Below, piece after piece: positions 17,566 through 26,776 of a stretch of DNA of 64,000 nucleotides (its first letter is position 1; every line of letters starts with the position of its first letter). The stretch is from contig CAWJWL010000003.1 of NCBI GenBank assembly GCA_963846565.1, positions 310,001 to 374,000 on the forward strand, in the 5' to 3' direction. The DNA is from WHSW01 sp963846565. GTDB lineage: Bacteria; Actinomycetota; Thermoleophilia; Solirubrobacterales; 70-9. Below the pieces are notes generated by a model that saw nothing but the letters and a program-made list of their open reading frames with translations, was not told the origin of the DNA and did no database searches. Both the position numbers and the translations under genes were made by a program.

Positions 17566-18597
17566 CTAACGCTCGTAGACGGTCTCGAAGAAGCGGGAGA
17601 GCTCGCCGGCGGCGTCGCGCACGGACTCGATCGCGGTCGCGTAGTTCATCCGCGTCGGGCCGATCACCCCAACTGTGCCGAGGTTGCGGTACCCGAGCCC
17701 GTAGTTGGCGCCGACGACACTCACGTTGCGGAGCTCCGGCGCCGGGTTCTCGCCGCCTATCCAGAGCCAGATCGAGCGCTCGTCGAGCGCCGAGCGCAGC
17801 ATCCGGAGCAGGTTCGCGCGCCGGTCGAGGGCGCGCATCAACGTGTCGGCGTGCGGCAGGTCGGCGGCGTGCTCGACCGAGAGCAGCCGTGAGGCGCCCT
17901 CGACGTAGAGGTCCTCGGCCGCCTGGTCGGTGAGTGAGCGAAAGGCGTCGGACACCGCCTCCAGGAAGCTCCTCTCCGCGGGGCCGAGCTCCGGGTCGTC
18001 GAGGCGGTCGCCCGTCATCCGGGCACCGAGCGCGAGTCCCGAGAGTCGCTCGTTGAGGAAGCTCGATGCCCATTCGACGAGTCCGAGATCTACCGGTCGC
18101 TCGAAGTTGAAGACGCGCTTGGTGACGGCGCCATTCGAGGCGATGACGACGATCATCACGGCGCGTGGCTGCAGGAGCAGCGCCTCGACCCGGCGCACGC
18201 GAGCGCTCGAGGGCGGCGGTGCGGTCGCCACGGCGAGCAGGTCCGTCATCCGCGAGAGCGCCGATGTCGTCTCGCGCAGGGCGTCCTCGATCTCGCGCCG
18301 CATCCGCGTCAGGTCGATCAGGCTCTCGCCCTCGCTGCGCTTCGAGGCCGCGCCGGCGGCGAGCAGCGCATCGGCGTACAGGCGGTAGCCGGAGTCCGTC
18401 GGCAAGCGGCCTGCGGACGTGTGGGGGTGGGTGAGCAGGCCCTCGCGTTCGAGCGCCGCGAGCTCGGCGCGGACGGTCGACGGACCCCAGACGACGTCGT
18501 CGCGTTCGGCGATGGCGGCGGAGCCGACCGGCTTGCCGGACTCGAGATGCGCCTCGACCACGAGGCGCATGATCTTCTGCTGGCGCTCACTGAGCAT
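17566..18597 (-). CDS. hrcA: Heat-inducible transcription repressor HrcA
   Basis: Represses class I heat-shock genes by binding CIRCE elements (343 aa). The N-terminal winged helix is clear: MLSERQQKIMRLVVEAHLESGKPVGS-type sequence, with PSTVRAELAALEREGLLTHPHTSAGR recognition region. The C-terminal regulatory domain follows. The ATG lies only 6 bp from a perfect TAGAAT -10 element, so the message is probably leaderless. I could not find a CIRCE inverted repeat here. Confidence 0.94.
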   Translation of the reverse strand: MLSERQQKIMRLVVEAHLESGKPVGSAAIAERDDVVWGPSTVRAELAALEREGLLTHPHTSAGRLPTDSGYRLYADALLAAGAASKRSEGESLIDLTRMRREIEDALRETTSALSRMTDLLAVATAPPPSSARVRRVEALLLQPRAVMIVVIASNGAVTKRVFNFERPVDLGLVEWASSFLNERLSGLALGARMTGDRLDDPELGPAERSFLEAVSDAFRSLTDQAAEDLYVEGASRLLSVEHAADLPHADTLMRALDRRANLLRMLRSALDERSIWLWIGGENPAPELRNVSVVGANYGLGYRNLGTVGVIGPTRMNYATAIESVRDAAGELSRFFETVYER

Positions 18598-18603
18598 GGT
18601 TCG

Positions 18604-18613
18604 ATTCTAGGAT
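18604..18613. promoter_or_regulatory. Overlapping divergent -10 elements, hrcA and peroxiredoxin
   Basis: The ten bases ATTCTAGGAT contain TAGAAT on the minus strand, 6 bp before the hrcA ATG, and TAGGAT on the plus strand, 11 bp before the GTG at 18625. Both match TANNNT and share four bases (CTAG). Polymerase cannot occupy both at once, so the two genes should compete. The flanks extend an imperfect palindrome, CGATTCTAGGATCG. Confidence 0.55.
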
Positions 18614-18624
18614 CGACGCCGGCA

Positions 18625-19203
18625 GTGATCGACCCCTACTCCCTTCCAGCCGACCTTCCACGCCCGGATGACGACGGCGCAGCCGCCCACCTGCGCGGCC
18701 TCGAGCTGCCCGAATTGAGCCTGGCGGCGACCGACGGGCGAGACGTGCAGCTCGCCGAGCTCGCCGGCCGCACCGTCGTCTACGCGTACCCATGGACGGG
18801 GCGCCCGGGCGAGCCGTTGCTGGCCGAGGACTGGGATCTGATCCCGGGGGCACGCGGCTGTACGCCGGAAGCCTGCGCTTTTCGCGACCACCACGCCGAG
18901 CTCGCGGCCGCGGGCGCCGCGGTGCTCGGCCTCTCCACTCAGGACTCGGAGTACCAGCGCGAGTTTGCCGAGCGCCTCCACCTGCCCTTTCCGATTCTCT
19001 GCGACTGGCGCCTCGAGCTCACCACCGCGCTCGAACTGCCGACGTTCGAGGTCGGCGGCAAGACGCTGATCAAGCGACTCACTCTCGTCGTCGACGGCGG
19101 CCGAATCGGCCACGTCTTCTATCCGGTCTTCCCGCCCGACAAGCACGCGGGCGAGGTGCTCAGCTGGCTGCGGGCGAACCCGGCCGCAGGCGACCCGTCC
19201 TAG
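18625..19203 (+). CDS. Peroxiredoxin, BCP/PrxQ-type
   Basis: Thiol peroxidase of 192 aa with the AhpC/TSA fold. The motif ARGCTPEACAFRD gives peroxidatic Cys79 and probable resolving Cys84, the CxxxxC spacing of BCP/PrxQ proteins. The start is GTG 18625, just downstream of a TAGGAT -10 element. The frame stays open further upstream, but that part is antisense to hrcA. It is convergent with the dehydratase gene, overlapping it by 4 bp. Reduction partners are not visible nearby. Confidence 0.86.
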   Translation: MIDPYSLPADLPRPDDDGAAAHLRGLELPELSLAATDGRDVQLAELAGRTVVYAYPWTGRPGEPLLAEDWDLIPGARGCTPEACAFRDHHAELAAAGAAVLGLSTQDSEYQREFAERLHLPFPILCDWRLELTTALELPTFEVGGKTLIKRLTLVVDGGRIGHVFYPVFPPDKHAGEVLSWLRANPAAGDPS

Positions 19204-19592
19204 AGCTCGAGCTCGGCCTCGGCGTTGCGGATGATCCGCGTGCCGGCCTGCTCGGCCTCGACCGCGACGACCACGCGGCCGCCCTCGGCCGAGACCACCT
19301 CGCCGGTGATCGTGATCTCCGCCTCGGGAACGCCCATGCCACGGAACTGGACGCTCAGCCGCTTCAGCGCCCTCGGGTCGCCGTCGGCGAGCGCGGCGGA
19401 GGCGCGCGCGACCTGTGCCATCGAGTAGAGGCCGTGGAGGATGTTCTGCGGCAGCCCCACCGCCTTCGCGTACTCCGGGTCGATGTGGATCGGGTTGAAG
19501 TCGCCCGACGCGCCCGCGTAACGATGGGGCAGGTACTTGTCGGGCGTCACCTTCAGCTCAGGGATCGCCGCGCCAGGCTCGAGCTCACCCAT
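19200..19592 (-). CDS. MaoC-like (R)-hydratase/dehydratase, HadB-type subunit
   Basis: A 130-aa hotdog-fold protein. The hydratase-2 motif GDFNPIHIDPEYAKAVGLP...ILHG gives catalytic Asp31 and His36. It resembles the HadB subunit of mycobacterial (3R)-hydroxyacyl dehydratases. It starts 1 bp after the stop of the FAS1-like subunit gene, so the two probably form a heterodimer acting in fatty-acid or polyketide chain processing. Confidence 0.82.
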   Translation of the reverse strand: MGELEPGAAIPELKVTPDKYLPHRYAGASGDFNPIHIDPEYAKAVGLPQNILHGLYSMAQVARASAALADGDPRALKRLSVQFRGMGVPEAEITITGEVVSAEGGRVVVAVEAEQAGTRIIRNAEAELEL

Positions 19593-19593
19593 C

Positions 19594-20034
19594 TCAGGCT
19601 CCTCTGACGATGTTGGTCCAGGTCCCGCGCACGACCTCGGCGCCGTCCTGGTTCGTCGACACGGTTTCGAAGACGTAGAAGCCGTTGCCGGCCTTCTCGG
19701 AGATGCCGGCGACCCGGGTCTCGGTCGTGATCAGGTCGCCGTCGCAAACGGGCTCACCCCACACGAACTCCTGGCTCCCGTGGACCATCGCCGCGTAGTT
19801 GATCCCGACGTCGGGATCGAAGACGGCGGGGCCGACCCCGCGCCCGGCGTAGATGACGCAGAACATCGGTGGCGCGACGAGGTCGCGGTACCCGGCGGCC
19901 TTCGCGGCGTCGCGGTTATGGTGGACCGGGTTGTCCGCCCCGATCGCCGTTGCGAACTCGCGGATCTTCTCCGCCCCGACGTCGTAGCTGACCGAGTCGT
20001 AGGCCTTGCCTACCGCCTGCGTGTTGACCGCCAT
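19594..20034 (-). CDS. FAS1-like dehydratase, HadA/HadC-type subunit
   Basis: A 146-aa hotdog protein with the N-terminal MaoC pattern (YDVGAEKIREFATAIGADNPVHH, then VAPPMFCVIYAG). This is the non-catalytic partner type that pairs with a MaoC subunit in mycobacterial Had enzymes. The order here, HadA-like then HadB-like, is the same as in mycobacteria. The substrate cannot be read from sequence. Confidence 0.8.
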   Translation of the reverse strand: MAVNTQAVGKAYDSVSYDVGAEKIREFATAIGADNPVHHNRDAAKAAGYRDLVAPPMFCVIYAGRGVGPAVFDPDVGINYAAMVHGSQEFVWGEPVCDGDLITTETRVAGISEKAGNGFYVFETVSTNQDGAEVVRGTWTNIVRGA

Positions 20035-20046
20035 CGGCGGCCGAGT

Positions 20047-20452
20047 CTAATCGGCGCCCGATTCGCGCCGCTCGGCCGCGGCGAACGCCTCTTCACGGGT
20101 CGGATAGAGGTGCAGGGCGACGAAGTGCTCGCCGACGACGTCGGTCAGGAACCAGACCTCCATCTCGACGGCGATCCCGCTGCCCCTGCCCGTCGCGCGC
20201 TGCTTCACGGTGCTGACGACGTGCCGCTCGCCGACGACCTCCTGCTCGATCACCTCGATCGTGAACTCGTCCCACGCCTCGAGCCACGTCCCAACCCACT
20301 TCAGGTACCCGGCGTGGCCATGGAACGTACCCCCGTTGGGCATAGCCGCCGGCATGAAGACCTCGACGTCCGGATCGGCGAGAGCCAGGACCGTCTCTGC
20401 GTTCGAGCGATTGAAGGCCTCCATCGCGCCCCTCACGAACTCGATCCGCTCC

Positions 20453-20463
<11 letters not shown>
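20047..20463 (-). CDS. NTF2/SnoaL-like protein
   Basis: A 138-aa cone-fold protein. The start EERIEFVRGAMEAFNRSNAETVLALADPDVEVFMP and the GTFHGHAGYLKWVGTWLEAWDEFTIEV block are typical of SnoaL-like domains. Such proteins serve as small isomerases, hydrolases or ligand binders, and the specific role is unknown. It overlaps the lepA stop by 11 bp and precedes the dehydratase pair, so it may be co-transcribed with both. Confidence 0.75.
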
Positions 20464-22249
<1,786 letters not shown>

Positions 22250-22283
22250 GGGCGACGATGAGTATGGCGGGCGCTCGCCGCGC

Positions 22284-22337
22284 ACACCGAACGTCCCGGA
22301 CACCGCGCTATGCGGGGGTGTTTGGGACGTTCGGTGT
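22284..22337 (-). terminator. Strong nested hairpin after the M23 peptidase gene
   Basis: A 14-bp perfect outer stem, ACACCGAACGTCCC (22284-22297) with GGGACGTTCGGTGT (22324-22337), encloses an inner stem ACACC/GGTGT. It lies between the M23 stop and the lepA start, both on the minus strand. It should end M23 transcription and insulate lepA. Confidence 0.75.
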
Positions 22338-22372
22338 CGGGCCTCGGATGGGCTCGGGCCCCGCCTGGCCGA

Positions 22373-22966
22373 CTAGCCGCTCTTCTGGTGCCAGTCCCGC
22401 AGCATCGGCATCGGGTTGATCGCCTCGGCGGTGAAGCCGCGGCCGTCGCGAACCTCGAAGTGGAGGTGGTTGCCCCAGCAGGAGCCCGTGCAGCCGACGC
22501 CGCCGACCCGCTCGCCCGCCTTGACCTCGTCGCCCTGCTTCACCGCTGCGGGCTCGATCATGTGCATGTACACGTAGGTGCGCTTGCGCTTCGGGTCGTA
22601 GAGATGGACGTAGTTGCCCTGCCCGCCGTCGGCGCCCGCGTCGATGACCACGGCGTCGGTGGCGGCGATCAGCGGCGTCCCGGACGGGGCGAACATGTCC
22701 TGGCCGGCGTGGGTGTGCCCCGAGCGCGCCGCACCGAAGGCGTTCTCCGCGGTGCCGAAGTCGACCTTGCCCTCGATCGGGACGAACGGGCCAGGGGTCG
22801 GCTTGGGCAGCTTCACCTCGCCCGCCCAGGCCGCGATCTTCGCGAGCGGCCGGCGTGGTTTGATCTCGGTCGCCTCGGCGGCGAACGCGGGCACGGCGAG
22901 CGTCGCGGCGACGGCGGTCGCGGCGACGAGCGGCAGCACTGGGTTGTTCGGGCGCATGCGCAGCAT
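22373..22966 (-). CDS. Secreted M23 family metallopeptidase
   Basis: LytM-type zinc endopeptidase (197 aa) expected to cleave peptidoglycan cross-bridges outside the cell. A signal peptide spans about residues 1-30 (VAATAVAATLAVPAFAA). Zinc ligands are visible as His86 and Asp90 in HAGQD and His169 in HLH (167-169), with an upstream His135 in YMHM. The ATG is preceded by AGGGGTGA six bases upstream, held in the loop of a small hairpin. A long structured leader and a CRP-like operator lie further upstream. Confidence 0.9.
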   Translation of the reverse strand: MLRMRPNNPVLPLVAATAVAATLAVPAFAAEATEIKPRRPLAKIAAWAGEVKLPKPTPGPFVPIEGKVDFGTAENAFGAARSGHTHAGQDMFAPSGTPLIAATDAVVIDAGADGGQGNYVHLYDPKRKRTYVYMHMIEPAAVKQGDEVKAGERVGGVGCTGSCWGNHLHFEVRDGRGFTAEAINPMPMLRDWHQKSG

Positions 22967-22967
22967 G

Positions 22968-22985
22968 CGAGATCACCCCTTCTCG
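22968..22985 (-). promoter_or_regulatory. Ribosome-binding-site hairpin of the M23 gene
   Basis: On the minus strand CGAGA-AGGGGTGA-TCTCG forms a 5-bp stem whose 8-base loop is the ribosome-binding site itself. The ATG follows 1 bp after the stem. Sequestration or presentation of the site could tune translation; this is inference from a short stem. Confidence 0.4.
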
Positions 22986-22996
22986 GGTCGTCGGTA

Positions 22997-23083
22997 CGCG
23001 CCGTCGGCGCGCCTTGCGGCCGCCAGCGAGGCGGCCCCCTTTCGAGCCGGCGCGGTCCCGTCGTTCGGGATCCCTGGCGCCGG
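22997..23083 (-). promoter_or_regulatory. Structured 5' leader of the M23 gene
   Basis: Three consecutive hairpins can be drawn by eye on the minus strand: CCGGCGC/GCGCCGG enclosing TCCCG/CGGGA (23047-23083), GGCCGCC/GGCGGCC (23018-23036) and CGCGCC/GGCGCG (22997-23011). The leader between the operator at 23127 and the ATG is about 160 bases. I compared it with the c-di-AMP (ydaO) riboswitch consensus and saw no match. Confidence 0.4.
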
Positions 23084-23126
23084 CGTCCTCAGGTCCTACA
23101 CCGTCGACGAGCTCAGTTAGGGGCTA

Positions 23127-23142
23127 TGTGAGCGGTGTCACA
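23127..23142. promoter_or_regulatory. CRP/GlxR-type operator
   Basis: TGTGAGCGGTGTCACA is a perfect TGTGA-N6-TCACA palindrome, the consensus of CRP-family cAMP-responsive regulators. It lies in the gap between murJ and the M23 peptidase gene, 160 bp upstream of the M23 ATG. Actinobacterial CRP proteins are known to control cell-wall hydrolase genes such as rpf, which makes the setting sensible. Confidence 0.6.
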
Positions 23143-23176
23143 CATCGCGCGCTTGCAATCGCGCGCCCACTGCCAC

Positions 23177-24884
23177 TCATCCGGCCCGCCGGCGCCGGAG
23201 CAGGTTGCGGAGCTGCGCCGCCTCGGGGATCCGCAGGAGGGTGATCGCGACGCCGTAGACGACGGCGCCGGCGGCCAGAGCCACGCCGAGTGAGACGATC
23301 TGCCCGCCCAGTCCACGGCCGAGCGCGTCGTCGAGCAGCGTCCAGGCTCCGTAGGCGGCCGCGGCGAGCGCGGCGGAGGCCGCGAGCACGCGGACCGTGG
23401 TCCAGATGAGCTGCGCGAGCTCGAGGCGACCGAGCGCCCGCCGGAGCACGAGCGCCTGGGCCAGGACGCTCCCCGCCGTCGCGATCGCCGTCGCGGCGAC
23501 GATCCCGCCGACGCCGAAGGGGTCGTAGAAGAGGAGCGAGAAGAGCGCCGTGATCGCCAGGTTGACACCCGCGATCACCGTCGGGATCCAGGGACGCTGG
23601 AGGCTGAAGAAGGTGCGGGTGAGGAGCAGGAAGAGGCCGTTGAACGGAAGCGAGAAGGCGAACCAGTACAGCGCCGTCGCGACGAGGTCCGTTTGCGAGG
23701 CGGTGAACTCGCCGCGCTCGTAGACGAGCCTGATCATCGGCTCCGAGAGGACCAGGATCGCCGCGGCGGCCGGCGTCAGGAGGAGGACGATCTGGCGCAT
23801 GCCGTTCGCCATCGTGGCGCGCAGGTCGTCGAGCGCGCCTCGAGCTGCGTAGCGGGCGAGGGTCGGGAACAGGACGGTGGAAACCGCGACCGAGAAGATC
23901 CCCTGCGGGAGCATGTAGATGCGGAACGCCTTGTCGATCCCCGCCGGCGCCTGGTCGGAGACGAGGCTGCCGAAGAGGCTGTTGACGACCAGGTTGAGGT
24001 TGATCAGCCCGAGGCTGATCGTCACCGGGAGCATCAGGATCAGGACCCGGCGGACGTCGGCGTTGCCGAACGCCTCGCGAAAGCTCGCTCGCAGCGGCGC
24101 GAGCAGGGCTCGGCGGATCCCGAACGGGGTGTTGCGCAGGTCGTAGGTCGAGCATCGCCAGCTGGACCACGGTGCCGACGAGAACGCCGATCGCGTACGC
24201 ATAGATCTGGTCGTCCTCGGGAAAGGCCGGCGCGAGGCCGACGAGCACGGCGATGATCGCCACGTTCCAGAAGAACGGCGCGATCGCGAAGACGCCGAAG
24301 CGGTCGTAGCTGTTGAGGACGCCGACGACCATGCCCGAGATCCCAAGCAGGACGAGGATCGGGAACAGGAGGCGAGAGAGGGCGACGGTGAGGTCGAGCG
24401 TCGCGCCCTCGAACCCGGGCGCGAAGATCGGCATCAGGACCGGCGCGAGGAGGATGAACAGCGCCGTGATCAGGCCGAGGATCACGGTGACGAGGAAGAT
24501 GAGGAGCGACGCGAGGCGGAACGCCTCCCGGCGACGCCCGCGCTCGAGCTCCTCGGTGAAGACCGGCACGAACGCGGCCTGGATCGCCGCGTCGGCGAAG
24601 AGGCTGCGGACCGTGTTCGGCACCAGGAAGGCGATCGTGAACGCGGACATCTGCGCGCTGATGCCGAAGTAGCTCGCGGCGAAGATCTCGCGGACGAGGC
24701 CGGCGACGCGCGAGAAGGCGGTTGCGATCGCGAAGAAGGCGGTCGAGCGGGCGAGCCTGCCCGAGCGCGGAGCCGGCGCCCGCGGCCCCTCCCCGGGCAA
24801 GACCTCGGCCGCCGCCACGTCGTCGAGCTCGCGCTCGCTCGGTCGGGCGTCGCGGTCGCTCGGTCGGGCGTCGCGGTCGTTCAT
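23177..24884 (-). CDS. murJ: Lipid II flippase MurJ, disrupted by an apparent 1-base insertion
   Basis: Multi-pass membrane protein of about 570 aa that flips lipid II for peptidoglycan synthesis. The N-terminal part (from 24884) has FFAIATAFSRVAGLVREIFAASYFG-type sequence and continues to GTVVQLAML. At about 24138-24152 the frame shifts, and the remainder (NTPFGIRRALL ... LLRIPEAAQLRNLL) is in another phase down to 23177. Dropping one C from the CGACCT near 24141 joins them as QLAMLDLRLRNTPFG. The gene is essential, so a sequencing or assembly error is likelier than a real lesion. Confidence 0.88.
24836..24877 (-). repeat. 21-bp tandem duplication in murJ N-terminus
   Basis: Two perfect 21-bp units (24836-24856 and 24857-24877) encode the repeated peptide RDARPSD/RDARPSE at the start of MurJ. 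The repeat keeps frame and lies in the cytoplasmic N-terminal tail, so it is probably tolerated. Confidence 0.75.
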
Positions 24885-24895
24885 CCTGGCACCGC

Positions 24896-24901
24896 TACAA
24901 T
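24896..24901 (+). promoter_or_regulatory. -10 element of rpsT
   Basis: TACAAT is a five-of-six match to TATAAT and lies 13 bp before the rpsT ATG in the 30-bp gap from the divergent murJ. No clear -35 hexamer is visible. Transcription would begin about 6 bp from the start codon. Confidence 0.5.
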
Positions 24902-24914
24902 CGCGCCTCGCGAA

Positions 24915-25172
24915 ATGGCCAACATCGCCTCACAGAAGAAGCGGAACGCGCGCTCGATGCGTGAGCACGACGAGAACCGTCGGCTGACGAGCGCGGTCAA
25001 GACCCATTTCCGCCGCCTCGAGCAGGCGACCTCGGAGGGCGATGAAGCCACCGCCCAGGCCGAACACAAGCTGCTCGTCTCGCGCATCGACAAGGCCGTC
25101 CAGAAAGGCGCCCTGCACGCGAACACCGGCGCCCGCAAGAAGTCGCGCGCCGCGCGCGTTCTCGCCGGCTGA
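24915..25172 (+). CDS. rpsT: 30S ribosomal protein S20
   Basis: Primary 16S rRNA-binding protein of the 30S subunit, 85 aa, highly basic and helical. MANIASQKKRNARS at the start and AVQKGALHANTGARKKSRAARVL at the end are the family signatures. It is one of the few housekeeping genes on the plus strand here and faces holA. Confidence 0.96.
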   Translation: MANIASQKKRNARSMREHDENRRLTSAVKTHFRRLEQATSEGDEATAQAEHKLLVSRIDKAVQKGALHANTGARKKSRAARVLAG

Positions 25173-25184
25173 GCGAGCCCTCGC

Positions 25185-26198
25185 TCAGTCACGACCGCCG
25201 GCGGCGCGGCGGACCGCAAGCGTGAGCGCAAGGGCCTCGGGGTAGTCCGAGCCTCCCCTGGTCCACCACTCGAGGTCGGCCACGGCGCAGGTGGACGCGC
25301 GCAGCTCCGCGGGCGTGCGGCCGCGGACCCTGCCGACGAGGAGCTTGGCCGCGTAGGGGTGCATCGGCAGTGACGACTCGACCTCCTTCGGCGCCTTGCC
25401 GCTCTCGAGCTGCTCGAGAGCGGCATTCGCCTCACGGAGGCGCTTGGCGATCCCGTAGACGAGGCCGGTCACCTGCTCCCCCTGACCGGTCAGTCGCTCG
25501 GCGGTCGCGAGGGCCGTTGCGGCATCGCGCTCGACGATCGCGTCCGAGAGCGTCCACGATGCGTCCTCGGACGTGTCGGCGATCATCGCCTCGAGGTCCT
25601 CGCGGGCGACCGCGCCGCCCGGCTCGACCCAGGTGGAGAGCCGGTCGAGCTCGGTCGCCAACCGCACGGTCCCGTCGCCCATCCGGTCCGCGAGCAGGCT
25701 GGCGGCATCGGTGTCGAGGTCGAATCCCCGCCGCGAGGCCTGTTCGCGCAGCCAGCCCGGCAGGGCGCGGGCCTTCGGAGCCTCGTAGGCCCTGACCTCG
25801 CCGCCGGCGCCCTCAACCGCCTTCGCGAGCTTCTTCGAGGCGCGCACCCGCGGCGGCTGTTCGCGCGCAACGAGTACCACGGTCGTGTCCGGTGGCAGGT
25901 CGGCGAGCGCCTCGGCGACCGCCTCGACCTGCTTCGCGGCCCAGCGCTCGACGCCCTCGGCGAGCAGGTAGCGGCGCTCGCTGATCAACGACATCGCGGG
26001 GATCGCGGCGAGCAACGCCTCCGCATCGGGGCCGGTGTTGGAACCGCCGGCGGGCGCGAAGACCTCCAGCGCGGCCGGTCCGCCCTCCGCCTCGGCGCGG
26101 GCGCGCAGCCGGGTGACGGCGGCGTCGATCTTGGCGTCGTCGGTGCCGACGATCAGGTACGCGGGCCCGATTCCCGGCTTCTTGGGCGCCTCAGCCAC
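25185..26198 (-). CDS. holA: DNA polymerase III subunit delta
   Basis: Clamp-loader subunit (337 aa) that opens the beta sliding clamp. The N-terminal domain begins with PAYLIVGTDDAKIDAAV, the usual YLIxGxD start. The middle segment LPGWLREQASRRGFDLDTDAASLLADRMG and the C-terminal helical domain follow the family layout. It sits between comEC and rpsT as in many actinobacteria. Confidence 0.92.
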   Translation of the reverse strand: MAEAPKKPGIGPAYLIVGTDDAKIDAAVTRLRARAEAEGGPAALEVFAPAGGSNTGPDAEALLAAIPAMSLISERRYLLAEGVERWAAKQVEAVAEALADLPPDTTVVLVAREQPPRVRASKKLAKAVEGAGGEVRAYEAPKARALPGWLREQASRRGFDLDTDAASLLADRMGDGTVRLATELDRLSTWVEPGGAVAREDLEAMIADTSEDASWTLSDAIVERDAATALATAERLTGQGEQVTGLVYGIAKRLREANAALEQLESGKAPKEVESSLPMHPYAAKLLVGRVRGRTPAELRASTCAVADLEWWTRGGSDYPEALALTLAVRRAAGGRD

Positions 26199-26213
26199 AG
26201 TCGGGCGAGTGTA

Positions 26214-26245
26214 TTCGCCGCCCCGGCCGATGCCGGGGCGGCGAA
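26214..26245 (-). terminator. 14-bp hairpin terminator
   Basis: TTCGCCGCCCCGGC (26214-26227) and GCCGGGGCGGCGAA (26232-26245) form a perfect stem with a CGAT tetraloop. It lies just downstream of the proline-rich membrane protein gene and upstream of holA, both minus strand. Confidence 0.75.
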
Positions 26246-26253
26246 GGGCACGC

Positions 26254-26715
26254 TTAGAGGCTGCCGACGAGGATGCTGAGCCCGCCGAGGACGATCGCCG
26301 CGCCGGTGAGCTGCAGCAGCAGGCGCCCGCTGCGCCCGGTCACGGCGAAGAACAGCGCCGCCAGTGCCCCGATCCCGGCGAGCACGCCGCTGGGGAACCC
26401 GAGCACGAGGCTGATCGTCTTCTGGCCGCCGGAACCGTCGAAGCACTCGTTGTCCGACGGCAGCGCCGCGGCGCCGCTGAGGATGTCCTCGCAGGTCGGC
26501 GTGTCGCTGATCTCGACCATCGCGACGATCATCACCGCGCAGGCGAAGGCAAGCGCGAGGGCGAGCAGCACGCCCAGGGCGCGCCATCCACCGCTGGCCT
26601 TCTCCTCGCCGGCCGGCGTCGTCGGCGGCGGCGGCGGGGGTGGTGGCGGGGTGGCTGCCGGGGTTCCCCCGGGGGGAGGCGCCTCGCCGGGCGTTGGCGT
26701 ACCGCTTGCTTCCAT
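26254..26715 (-). CDS. Proline-rich-tailed membrane protein
   Basis: A 153-aa protein of unknown function. Residues 1-42 are almost entirely Pro/Gly/Thr/Ala, including a run of nine prolines, and should be disordered in the cytoplasm. Three hydrophobic helices follow (about 47-68, 103-124 and 131-152). The loop after the first helix contains two cysteines (CEDILSGAAALPSDNEC) that could form a disulfide outside the cell. A terminator follows. Confidence 0.7.
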   Translation of the reverse strand: MEASGTPTPGEAPPPGGTPAATPPPPPPPPPTTPAGEEKASGGWRALGVLLALALAFACAVMIVAMVEISDTPTCEDILSGAAALPSDNECFDGSGGQKTISLVLGFPSGVLAGIGALAALFFAVTGRSGRLLLQLTGAAIVLGGLSILVGSL

Positions 26716-26776
26716 CTCTCAGTCCTCCTGGCGTTGTGATTCGCCGGAGCTTCCTGGTCCCCGGATCGCGGGCACC

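Noticed and set aside
18598..18624. CIRCE operator for hrcA
   Set aside because: No TTAGCACTC-N9-GAGTGCTAA-like repeat. The only symmetry is the imperfect palindrome made by the two -10 elements.
22967..23126. c-di-AMP (ydaO) riboswitch upstream of the M23 peptidase
   Set aside because: The genomic setting fits, but the conserved GGGGACC, GGGGTGAATC and CAGCTAACC blocks are not present in order. Kept only as an unexplained structured leader.
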